Below are positions 1 through 6,602 of a stretch of DNA of 7,196 nucleotides, piece by piece. The notes below the pieces were generated by a model that had not been told where the DNA came from, searched no databases, and saw only the letters and a program-made list of their open reading frames with translations. The stretch comes from UBA1724 sp016302315 (GTDB taxonomy: Bacteria; Verrucomicrobiota; Lentisphaeria; Oligosphaerales; Oligosphaeraceae): the NCBI GenBank assembly GCA_016302315.1, contig JAEDNW010000119.1, positions 1 through 7,196 of the forward strand, read 5' to 3'. Every line of letters begins with the position of its first letter. Position 1 is the first letter of the stretch. A program made the position numbers and the translations under genes.

Positions 1-54
1 TTCTTGGGAGAGTCCTCCTTCTTGGGAGAGTCCTCCTTCTTGGGAGAGTCCTCC
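1..54 (-). repeat. 18-bp perfect tandem repeat, three copies, in the 3' end of parC
   Basis: The + strand unit ttcttgggagagtcctcc occurs three times without mismatch at 1-18, 19-36 and 37-54, and the array is cut by the window edge, so the true copy number is unknown. Read on the minus strand in the parC frame, each unit encodes a six-residue period (EDSPKK, repeated) at the end of the topoisomerase tail. The unit is a multiple of three, so gain or loss of copies keeps the frame. Confidence 0.95.
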
Positions 55-2198
55 TCCGGGGCGGGGGATTCGAGCAGCGGGGATTCCTCCTGCGCCGGGG
101 TGGCCGCGGGGGCTTCCGGGGAGGCCTGCTGTCCCCGTTCCAGGACATTCACCTTCACCACGGGGTAGTGGGTGAGCTTAAATCCCCGGGCTTCCCGTCC
201 CCGGAGGGGGATGCTGGCGAATTCCACCCGGATATCCTTGTAGGAGCGGCGTCGGTTGGTAGCCAGTTCCAGGGAGAGGACCACATTGGCGTTGGTGTAG
301 AGGGCCTCGATGATGCAGCCCTCGGGAATCACGTGGTATTCCCGGGAGAGGACGAACTGGCCTACCTGGAAGCGTTTGGCGAACCAGGTGCCTTCCTTCT
401 TGTTCCGATAGAGGATGGAGTAGACCTGGTCCTTGTCGTAGAGGAAGAGGTACTTGGCCTGTCCCACGTAGGTTTTCGCCTCGATGGGGAGCACCTGGCA
501 GGTGCCGTCTCCCCGGAGGGTCATCAGGCGGTCGTACTGGGTGCAGAGGAGGGGTTCGGCCTCCTTGCTGGAGGATTTGACGGCGGTGCCCACGAAGCCG
601 TTGACCCGGTCGTGGAAGACCTTCACATCCCGCCGGGCGATTTCCTTGCGGTCCACCTCCTGGAATCCCATGATCTGGGTTTTTCTGGGGAAGAGGGGGC
701 CATACTGTTCCCAGAGTCCCTGGAGATAGGAGATGGCATATTCCGTCAGATGGTCCAGGTGGTCCTGGGTTTCCTCCATGGCTTTCCGGAGGGCGTCCAC
801 ATCCTTCTGGTTTTTGGCCAGATCGTAGACGGAGATGCGTCGGATGGGGATTTGCAGGAGGCGTTCCACATCCTCCTGGGTGACATCCCGCAGGAGCTGT
901 TCCCGGAAGGGCTTCAGCCCCTCCAGCACCGCCTCGTGGATCCTGGGGAGGGTGGCGCACTTTTCGATGCGCTTGTAGATCCGGTTCTCGATGAAGATCC
1001 GTTCCAGGGAGAGTTTCTGGATGCCCTCCCGTTCGTTCTGCAGGGCCAGCTCCTCCTCGGCCTTCAGGATCTCCAGGAGGCGGCGCACATTGCGGTGCAG
1101 CACCTGGCTGACGGTGAGTTCCACAGGCTGGTTGTCCTGGATCACCAGGATGGTGGAATAGAGGATTTTCTGGCAATCGGTGTAGGCGTAGAGTTCCTGA
1201 ATGGTCTCCGCCGCATGGACGCCCCGCATCAGGGTGATTTCGATATGCACCTGGGAGGCGGTGAAATCATTGATGGCGGCCATTTTGAGCTTTCCGGCCC
1301 GGGCGGCACGCTCGATGGAGGCGATGAGGGATTCGGTGGTGGAGCCGGCGGGCACCTCCCGGATGATCACCTTCTTCTCCCCGTCGGCCTCGATGCGGGC
1401 CCGCACCCGGATTTCGCCCCGGCCATCGTCGTATTTGGAGGCATCCATCAGGCCGCCTGTGGGGAAATCCGGGAAGAGCTGGAAGGGCTGGTTCCGGAGG
1501 ATGGCGATTTCGGCCTGGAGGAGTTCCGGGAAATTGTGGGGGAAGACATGGGTGGCCATGCTGACGGCCACGCCGTCCTGTCCCATCATCAGCAGAGTGG
1601 GCACCTTGGAGGGCAACACCACCGGTTCCTTGGTGCGTCCGTCGTAGGAATCCACATACTGGGTGACGGCGGGATTGAAGAGCACCGCCCGTCCGAAGGC
1701 GTTGAGGCGGCACTCGATATAGCGTCCGGCGGCAGCGGGATCTCCGGTGAAGATATTTCCGAAGTTTCCCTGCCGATCGATGAAATATTCCTTGTTGGCC
1801 AGCACCACCAGGGCGTCGCTGATGGAGGCGTCGCCGTGGGGATGGTACTTCATGGCCTCTCCCACCACGCTGTTGACCTTGTGCATCCGGCCATCATCGA
1901 TGGTGAAGAGCGTGTGGAGGATGCGCCGCTGGACGGGCTTCAGGCCATCGTCCACATCGGGAATGGCCCGTTCCCGGATCACATACTCGGCGTAGACCAT
2001 GAAGTTGTGCTCCATGATCTGCCGGAGGGCATCGGCGCCCCCGTCCTCGGGGGCATCCAGCGCCAGCTCCGGGGGGACGGCTTCCTCCGGCGCCGGAGAA
2101 GCCTCCTCCCCTTCCCGCAGGATCCCTTCCTCCTGCTCTTCCCCTTCGGGAGGGAGCCCCTCGGGGGGCATTTTATCCATGTCTTCCGAGTCGGCCAT
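1..2198 (-). CDS. parC: DNA topoisomerase IV / gyrase subunit A, Bacteroidetes-Chlamydiae ParC type (3' end outside window)
   Basis: This is the DNA-breaking and rejoining subunit of a type IIA topoisomerase, expected to work with a ParE/GyrB ATPase to decatenate or relax chromosomal DNA. The frame is open from the ATG at 2198 to the left edge (732 codons, no stop). Residues 1-55 are an acidic Pro/Glu-rich extension. The breakage-reunion core runs from about 58 to 520, with DGLKPVQRRI at 84-93, HPHGD at 119-123 and the catalytic Tyr160 in AAAGRYIE. At the main quinolone positions it has Ala124 (E. coli GyrA Ser83) and Asp128 (Asp87). FPRKT at 503-507 and the reduced C-terminal domain (about 525-685, with YVGQ, RNKKEGTWFAKRF and LSREY) match what I recall of Bacteroidetes ParC. 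No GyrA-box is seen, which favours ParC over gyrase. A low-complexity tail follows from about 690. No clear Shine-Dalgarno precedes the ATG; purH ends 26 bp upstream, so translational coupling is plausible. The family is very likely; the name parC rather than gyrA is less sure. Confidence 0.9.
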   Translation of the reverse strand, partial: MADSEDMDKMPPEGLPPEGEEQEEGILREGEEASPAPEEAVPPELALDAPEDGGADALRQIMEHNFMVYAEYVIRERAIPDVDDGLKPVQRRILHTLFTIDDGRMHKVNSVVGEAMKYHPHGDASISDALVVLANKEYFIDRQGNFGNIFTGDPAAAGRYIECRLNAFGRAVLFNPAVTQYVDSYDGRTKEPVVLPSKVPTLLMMGQDGVAVSMATHVFPHNFPELLQAEIAILRNQPFQLFPDFPTGGLMDASKYDDGRGEIRVRARIEADGEKKVIIREVPAGSTTESLIASIERAARAGKLKMAAINDFTASQVHIEITLMRGVHAAETIQELYAYTDCQKILYSTILVIQDNQPVELTVSQVLHRNVRRLLEILKAEEELALQNEREGIQKLSLERIFIENRIYKRIEKCATLPRIHEAVLEGLKPFREQLLRDVTQEDVERLLQIPIRRISVYDLAKNQKDVDALRKAMEETQDHLDHLTEYAISYLQGLWEQYGPLFPRKTQIMGFQEVDRKEIARRDVKVFHDRVNGFVGTAVKSSSKEAEPLLCTQYDRLMTLRGDGTCQVLPIEAKTYVGQAKYLFLYDKDQVYSILYRNKKEGTWFAKRFQVGQFVLSREYHVIPEGCIIEALYTNANVVLSLELATNRRRSYKDIRVEFASIPLRGREARGFKLTHYPVVKVNVLERGQQASPEAPAATPAQEESPLLESPAPEEDSPKKEDSPKKEDSPK

Positions 2199-2212
2199 GG
2201 GCGCACAAGGTC

Positions 2213-2226
2213 AAGGCACCAGCCTT
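2213..2226 (-). other. Small inverted repeat across the purH stop codon, upstream of parC
   Basis: On the sense strand AAGGC-TGGT-GCCTT is a perfect 5-bp inverted repeat with a 4-nt loop. Its first arm overlaps the TAA stop of the purine gene and it ends 14 nt before the parC ATG. No T-run follows, so it is not an intrinsic terminator. It could influence re-initiation or coupling at parC, but a 5-bp stem may also be chance. Confidence 0.3.
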
Positions 2227-3340
2227 AGTGGTGAGAGAAGACCCGTTCGGGGGCGTGGTAGAGGGCGACCCCCAGCTCGTTGGCCCGCTGGATCACCTCG
2301 GCGTCCTTGATGGAGCCGGCAGGGGCGATGATGGCGGTGACGCCCGCCTTGGCGGCCACTTCCACGCCGTCGTAGAAGGGGAAGAAGCCGTCGGAGGCCA
2401 TGACGCAGTCCTGGAAGGTCTCCTTGCCTTCGTATTTCCGGAACTTCTCAATGGCCTTCTCCACGGCGCCCACCCGGTCCTGCTCGCCGGTGCCCACGCA
2501 GAGGGTGCCGCCGTTCTTCACCATGACCACGCCGTTGGAGCGGACGGAGATGTTGATGTACCAGGCCGTCACCAGGTCCTGCTTCTGGGCCTCGGTGGCC
2601 TGGACGGTGCTTTCCATGTGGCCCAGGGTCTTGCTGTCCGCGGAGGCGGGCTTCAGGTCCTGGACGCCCCGGAGATGGGTCAGCAGGGGATCAGCCACCA
2701 CCAGGGAGCCGTCCGCCAGCACCTTCACCGTGCGGTGACCGGTGACATCGTCGCCCACGTATTTGGGGAGGCGGGCCAGATCGCCGCACTGAAGGATGCG
2801 GATCTGCTTGTTCAGGGTCACGTCGGGATTGGAGAAGACCTCCATGGCCTCGGCGGTGAAGCCGGGGGCCACCACACATTCCACGAAGGTGGTCATGATT
2901 TCCTTGGCGGTCTCCTGATCCACGGTGCGGTTGAAGGCGATGACGGAGCCGAAGGCGGCCCGGGGATCGCAGTCCCGGGCCTTCATGTAGACCTGGCAGA
3001 GGCTTTCCCCCTCCTGTCCCACGGCGGCGCCGCAGGGATTCACATGCTTCATGCAGGCGCAGGCGGGCTGGGTGAAGTACTTCACGATGTTGAGGGAGTA
3101 GCTGATGTCCTCCAGATTGGTCTGGGAGAGTCCGTTCTTTCCGGTCTTCAGCACCTTCATGTCGCCGATGACGCTGTCCGTGGCCTGGACGGGCTTGTAG
3201 TAGGCGGCGGTCTGGTGGGGGTTGGTGCCGTAGCGCAGGTCGTCCACCTTCACGTAGGCGACGCCGCCGAAGTCGGTGGTCTGGGGATACTCGCCCTTGT
3301 TCTGGGTGAGGTAGGTCTTGCGATTCAGGGATTCAGACAT
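2225..3340 (-). CDS. purH: Phosphoribosylaminoimidazolecarboxamide (AICAR) formyltransferase, stand-alone PurH C-terminal domain type
   Basis: This cytosolic enzyme transfers a formyl group from 10-formyl-tetrahydrofolate to AICAR, giving FAICAR, the penultimate step of de novo IMP synthesis. The 371-residue product begins almost at once with the AICAR transformylase domain: LRYGTNPHQ at 35-43, the catalytic Lys98-His99 pair in MKHVNPCGAAVG, DPRAAFGS at 125-132, RSNGVVMVKNG at 267-277, GTGEQDR at 283-289 and SDGFFPFYDG at 316-325. The N-terminal IMP cyclohydrolase domain of bifunctional PurH (about 520 residues in total) is absent, so ring closure must be done by another protein. The frame extends upstream to 3541 inside the transporter gene, but the ATG at 3340 is chosen because conserved sequence begins there and a GGAG lies 10 nt upstream. 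The symbol purH is used by homology; the protein corresponds to only half of classical PurH. Confidence 0.93.
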   Translation of the reverse strand: MSESLNRKTYLTQNKGEYPQTTDFGGVAYVKVDDLRYGTNPHQTAAYYKPVQATDSVIGDMKVLKTGKNGLSQTNLEDISYSLNIVKYFTQPACACMKHVNPCGAAVGQEGESLCQVYMKARDCDPRAAFGSVIAFNRTVDQETAKEIMTTFVECVVAPGFTAEAMEVFSNPDVTLNKQIRILQCGDLARLPKYVGDDVTGHRTVKVLADGSLVVADPLLTHLRGVQDLKPASADSKTLGHMESTVQATEAQKQDLVTAWYINISVRSNGVVMVKNGGTLCVGTGEQDRVGAVEKAIEKFRKYEGKETFQDCVMASDGFFPFYDGVEVAAKAGVTAIIAPAGSIKDAEVIQRANELGVALYHAPERVFSHH

Positions 3341-3392
3341 GGTTGGGATTCTCCGTGCAAAAGGGGAAAGGGGAATGGGTGGGAAAGGGGGG
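3341..3392 (-). other. Pyrimidine-tract spacer between the ABC transporter and AICAR transformylase genes
   Basis: The first 33 nt of the 52-nt sense spacer are C/T except for two A residues, followed by a mixed stretch holding the GGAG Shine-Dalgarno core. There is no inverted repeat or terminator. The purine-rich complement lies on the + strand as blocks of G4, A3 and G4. Confidence 0.6.
3351..3354 (-). promoter_or_regulatory. Shine-Dalgarno core for the AICAR transformylase gene
   Basis: GGAG on the sense strand, 10 nt before the ATG at 3340. It comes directly after a pyrimidine-rich stretch and supports the 3340 start over the longer open frame reaching 3541. Confidence 0.6.
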
Positions 3393-5459
3393 CTAGGCCT
3401 CGGGGCGCTGCATCTGGGCCAGGCGGCTGTAGATGCCTCCGGCCTGGCGCAGCTGGGCATCCGTGCCACGCTCCACCACCTGCCCCTTCTCCAGCACCAG
3501 GATGCAGGAGGCGGACTGGACGGTGGAAAGACGGTGGGCAATGGCCAGCACGGTCCGGTTGCGCATCACATTGTTCAACGCCTCCTGGACCAGGCGCTCC
3601 GTCACCGTGTCCAGGGCGCTGGTGGCCTCGTCCAGGATCAGGATGGGAGGATTCCGGAGGATGGCCCGGGCGATGGCGATGCGCTGTTTCTGGCCGCCGG
3701 AGAGGAGGTCTCCCCGTTCTCCCACGATGCGCTGGAAGCCGTCGGGATGTTCCTGGATGAAGGCCAGGGCATTGGCCTGGCGGGCCGCCTCCACCACCTG
3801 TTCGTGGGTGGCCTCGGGGCGTCCGTACCGGATGTTTTCCTCGATGGTGGTGTTGAAGAGGAAGGTATCCTGGGAGACCACGCCCACCAGGTTTCGGAAA
3901 TCGGTCACATCCAGGTCCCGGAGATCCACGCCATCCAGGGTAACGGAGCCCTGGGTGGGATCGTAGAAGCGTGCCAGGAGATGGGCAACGGTGCTTTTGC
4001 CGCTGCCGGTCTGGCCCACTAGGGCCACCATCTCTCCCTTGCGGATGCGGAGATCCAGATTCTGGAGGATATCCTGTCCCTCGGGGGTATAGCGGAAGGA
4101 GACATCGTGGAACTGGATTTCCTCCTGGAATCCCTGGACATGGCGGGGATGGGGGGAGACGGGGAGGGAGTTGTCCTGGTCCATGACCTGGAAGAAGCGT
4201 TCGGCGGCGGCGGCGCCCTTCTGGAGTCCGGCGTTGACCTTCACCAGGTCCTTGATGGGCTTATACATGCTCTGGGCGGCGAAGGCCATTCCTCCCAGGA
4301 CGCCCAGGGTGAGGCCGTGGATGTAGCACAGCCAGATGAAGACCCCGGCCAGCACCATGGCGGCCACCTGGAGAATGGGGGGCACGGCCACCTCCGCCCG
4401 GATGGCCCGGCGCAGGGCCCGGAAATAGCGCTCGTTGGTCTGGCGGAAGGCCTCCTTCTCCCGCTCCTCCTGCTGGAATGCCCGGATGACTTTGATGCCG
4501 GAGAAGCTCTCCTGCATCCGGTCCGTCACCACCGCCACGCCATCCAGCACCCGGTGTTCAAAGCGCTTCAGCAGACGGCAGAGGGCATAGAGGGGGAAGA
4601 TGGCCGCCAGAAGCAGAAGCACCACCAGGGCGAACTGCCAGTCCAGCTTGGCCTCCATGGCGGTCAGCACCAGGTAGGACCCCGCCGCCAGGATCTGAAT
4701 GGGGGCCACGATCAGCTCGGGGAAGTTGTTGGAGATGATGCTTTCCACCGCATTGATGTCGTTGGTGCATCGGCTGATGAGGGTTCCCACCGCCATGTCC
4801 TTCCGGGCATAGAAGGCCTGGGACTGGTCCAGGAGGTGGTTGTAGAGGGCGCTGCGCATGTCCGTGACGACCCGGGCACCCAGCCATTTCAGGCAATACC
4901 GGTTTCCCAGGATGGCCAGGGCCTGCATCAGGAAGAAGATTCCCAGGCCCGCCAGAAGCACAATCACAATGCCCCGGGTCAGATGCATTCCGTCTCCCCG
5001 ATCCACCTGGGGGAGTCCCAGCCGGGCCAGCCACTGGTTGGCCGTTTCCACATATTTTCCGATTTTGGCGGTCTGGCGGTCGAAGGCCCCGCCCTCCCCG
5101 GACTCCTTCTCCTCCGGGGATGGGACGGCCTCCGCCTCAGTGTCCGCCTCAGTGTCGCGCGCAAGCGTGGTCTCCGCCGGAAGAGCCGATTCCAGGGGAG
5201 CCGGGGCAGAGGGTTCCACCACCTGCACCAGGGGGGCGGGAGCCGGGGCGGCCGAGCTGCCTTCCAGTCCGGTGGCCACCATGCCCACCATACGGCAGAG
5301 GGCCATGAGGGCGCCCCCCTCCACCAGGGCAAAGGCCACGCCAAAGGCGAAGGGGAGCCAGTGCTTCAAGGCATAGGTACCCAGAAGTCTCCGGTAGGCA
5401 CCAAAGAGACTGCCCTGGGGTTTTTCCCGTAGATCCGCACTGTGCGCCTTTCTTCCCAT
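3393..5459 (-). CDS. MsbA-like ABC exporter half-transporter (fused permease and ATPase)
   Basis: This is a 688-residue type I ABC exporter half-transporter, expected to dimerise in the inner membrane and export a lipid, glycolipid or hydrophobic substrate using ATP. The membrane domain spans about 33-400, with TM1 near 33-55, TM2 near 163-184, a strong hydrophobic stretch at 276-293 and a late helix near 362-380. The nucleotide-binding domain spans about 445-680: Walker A GQTGSGKST at 482-490, Q-loop Gln530, signature LSGGQ at 586-590, Walker B ILILDE ending at Glu611, D-loop SALD at 614-617 and switch His642. All catalytic elements are intact. Between TM1 and TM2 lies an unusual loop of about 100 residues, Ala/Pro-rich then Glu-rich. 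The ATG at 5459 is preferred; an in-frame TTG at 5465 would add two residues, and neither has a well-spaced Shine-Dalgarno. The upstream aminotransferase gene ends 30 bp away, suggesting an envelope role, possibly lipid A-like flipping. The substrate cannot be read from sequence. Confidence 0.93.
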   Translation of the reverse strand: MGRKAHSADLREKPQGSLFGAYRRLLGTYALKHWLPFAFGVAFALVEGGALMALCRMVGMVATGLEGSSAAPAPAPLVQVVEPSAPAPLESALPAETTLARDTEADTEAEAVPSPEEKESGEGGAFDRQTAKIGKYVETANQWLARLGLPQVDRGDGMHLTRGIVIVLLAGLGIFFLMQALAILGNRYCLKWLGARVVTDMRSALYNHLLDQSQAFYARKDMAVGTLISRCTNDINAVESIISNNFPELIVAPIQILAAGSYLVLTAMEAKLDWQFALVVLLLLAAIFPLYALCRLLKRFEHRVLDGVAVVTDRMQESFSGIKVIRAFQQEEREKEAFRQTNERYFRALRRAIRAEVAVPPILQVAAMVLAGVFIWLCYIHGLTLGVLGGMAFAAQSMYKPIKDLVKVNAGLQKGAAAAERFFQVMDQDNSLPVSPHPRHVQGFQEEIQFHDVSFRYTPEGQDILQNLDLRIRKGEMVALVGQTGSGKSTVAHLLARFYDPTQGSVTLDGVDLRDLDVTDFRNLVGVVSQDTFLFNTTIEENIRYGRPEATHEQVVEAARQANALAFIQEHPDGFQRIVGERGDLLSGGQKQRIAIARAILRNPPILILDEATSALDTVTERLVQEALNNVMRNRTVLAIAHRLSTVQSASCILVLEKGQVVERGTDAQLRQAGGIYSRLAQMQRPEA
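5131..5156 (-). repeat. 12-bp direct repeat in the ABC transporter loop
   Basis: The + strand unit tccgcctcagtg is repeated perfectly with period 12 over 26 bp (2.2 copies). In the transporter frame it encodes a four-residue period, DTEADTEA, at about residues 102-109, in the low-complexity segment between TM1 and TM2. The period is a multiple of three, as expected for slippage tolerated in a disordered loop. Confidence 0.85.
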
Positions 5460-5489
5460 TTCCAAACAAGACTGGGGGAAACCGAAAGG

Positions 5490-6602
5490 CTAGGCGAGAA
5501 GTTCCCGGATGGCCTGGGCCACCTCTTCCTTCTGGGCCATGGTCAGCTCGGGGAAGATGGGAAGAGCCAGGGTCTCCTTGGCGGCACGCTCGCTTTCCGG
5601 GAAAGCCCCCTCCTGATAGCCCAGGGAACGGAAGCACTCCTGGAGATGGAGAGGAATGGGATAGTAGACGGCGCTGCCGATGCCCCGGTCCTTCAGCCCC
5701 TGCCACACCTGGTCCCGCCGTCCTCCCGTGATGCGGATGACATACTGGTTGAAGACGTGGCGGGTGGCGTAGGGGGCCGTCTTCGGGGTTTCCACCCCCT
5801 CCACTCCCTGAAGGAGCCGGTCATAGTCCCGGGCATTCTGCTGCCGTGCCTGGGTCCAGCCGTCCAGATAGGGGAGTTTGGTCAGGAGCACCACGGCCTG
5901 GAGGGCATCCAGGCGGAAGTTGCTGCCCACGAGATGGTGGTGATACTGGGGGGCCATGCCGTGGTTGCGGAGGATCTTCAGCTTTTCGGCCTTGGCGGGA
6001 TCCTGGCAGATCACCATGCCGCCGTCTCCGAAGCAACCCAGGTTTTTGCTGGGGAAGAAGGATAGGCATCCATAGTCTCCCAGGGAGCACAGCCGTCTGC
6101 CCTGCCACTCGGCGCCGATGGCCTGGCAGGCATCCTCGATCACCGGCAGTCCGTGGCGGCGGGCAATCTCCATCACGCCGCCCATCTCCGCCGTCTGGCC
6201 GTAGAGGTGGACGGGGATGATGGCCCGGGTGCGGGAGGTGATCTTGCCCTCGATCTGGCTCACATCCAGATTGTAGGTCACCGGATCAATGTCCACGAAA
6301 ACCGGGACGGCTCCATAGCGGCAGACCGCCCCGGCAGTGGCGAAGAAGGTATAGGGGGAGGTGATCACCTCGTCTCCGGGTCCCACTCCCTCCGCCATCA
6401 GGGCGATCTGGAGGGCGTCGGAGCCGGAAGAGACGCCGCAGGCAAAGCCGCCGCCGCAGATCTGGGCCACTTTCTCCTCCAGTTCCTGGACCTTGGGCCC
6501 CAGGATGAACTGCTGGCTGGCGCAGATTTCTTCCAGCCGGGGAAGAAGTTCAGCCTGGATGGCGGCGTATTGCTGTTTCAGGTCCAGTAAGGGGATGCTC
6601 AT
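5490..6602 (-). CDS. DegT/DnrJ/EryC1/StrS-family PLP-dependent sugar aminotransferase
   Basis: This is a fold-type I PLP enzyme of 370 residues, the usual family length. Members transfer an amino group, generally from glutamate, to a keto group on a nucleotide-linked sugar, making amino sugars for surface polysaccharides, O-antigens or glycosylated metabolites. Visible landmarks are the N-terminal IPLLDLKQQY, the cofactor-phosphate region GVSSGSDAL at 56-64, TSPYTFFATAG at 81-91, VHLYGQ at 131-136, Asp157 and Gln160 in IEDACQA (Asp157 facing the PLP ring nitrogen by family analogy), and the Schiff-base Lys186 in SFFPSKNLG. GSNFRLDALQA at 226-236 and the YYPIPLHLQ segment at 313-321 are also typical. 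WbpE/WlbC-like enzymes are the closest that come to mind, but the sugar cannot be assigned. The ATG at 6602 has an AGGA 10 nt upstream. The ABC exporter starts 30 bp downstream, so the pair may serve one envelope glycoconjugate; that is inference. Confidence 0.93.
   Translation of the reverse strand: MSIPLLDLKQQYAAIQAELLPRLEEICASQQFILGPKVQELEEKVAQICGGGFACGVSSGSDALQIALMAEGVGPGDEVITSPYTFFATAGAVCRYGAVPVFVDIDPVTYNLDVSQIEGKITSRTRAIIPVHLYGQTAEMGGVMEIARRHGLPVIEDACQAIGAEWQGRRLCSLGDYGCLSFFPSKNLGCFGDGGMVICQDPAKAEKLKILRNHGMAPQYHHHLVGSNFRLDALQAVVLLTKLPYLDGWTQARQQNARDYDRLLQGVEGVETPKTAPYATRHVFNQYVIRITGGRRDQVWQGLKDRGIGSAVYYPIPLHLQECFRSLGYQEGAFPESERAAKETLALPIFPELTMAQKEEVAQAIRELLA

Noticed and set aside
1..54. 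CRISPR or satellite-like array at the left edge
   Set aside because: The repeats are contiguous 18-bp units without spacers and in frame with parC, so they are a coding tandem repeat.
178..1176. A 332-codon minus-strand frame inside parC
   Set aside because: Out of frame with the continuous ParC reading frame and rich in Pro/Gly/Arg, as expected of a GC-rich frame shadow.
2213..2226. Intrinsic terminator between purH and parC
   Set aside because: The inverted repeat has only a 5-bp stem and no T-run follows on the sense strand.
168..2228. A 686-codon open frame on the + strand antisense to parC
   Set aside because: It is a shadow of the parC gene: the coding strand almost never uses TTA, CTA or TCA codons in that register, so the antisense frame stays open. 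Its translation is a Gly/His/Asp/Leu-rich sequence with no recognisable domain, while the minus frame has full ParC motifs.
3341..3541. 67-residue N-terminal extension of the AICAR transformylase, overlapping the transporter's 3' end
   Set aside because: The extension is Pro/Arg/Trp-rich junk read in the wrong frame of the transporter gene; family-like sequence and a spaced GGAG support the ATG at 3340.
2228..3760. A 510-codon + strand frame antisense to the AICAR transformylase gene
   Set aside because: Same codon-bias artefact; it runs across the end of one clear gene and into the next, with no recognisable motif.
4107..5432. A 441-codon + strand frame antisense to the ABC transporter
   Set aside because: His/Gly/Gln-rich translation without domains, opposite a transporter with all ABC motifs intact.
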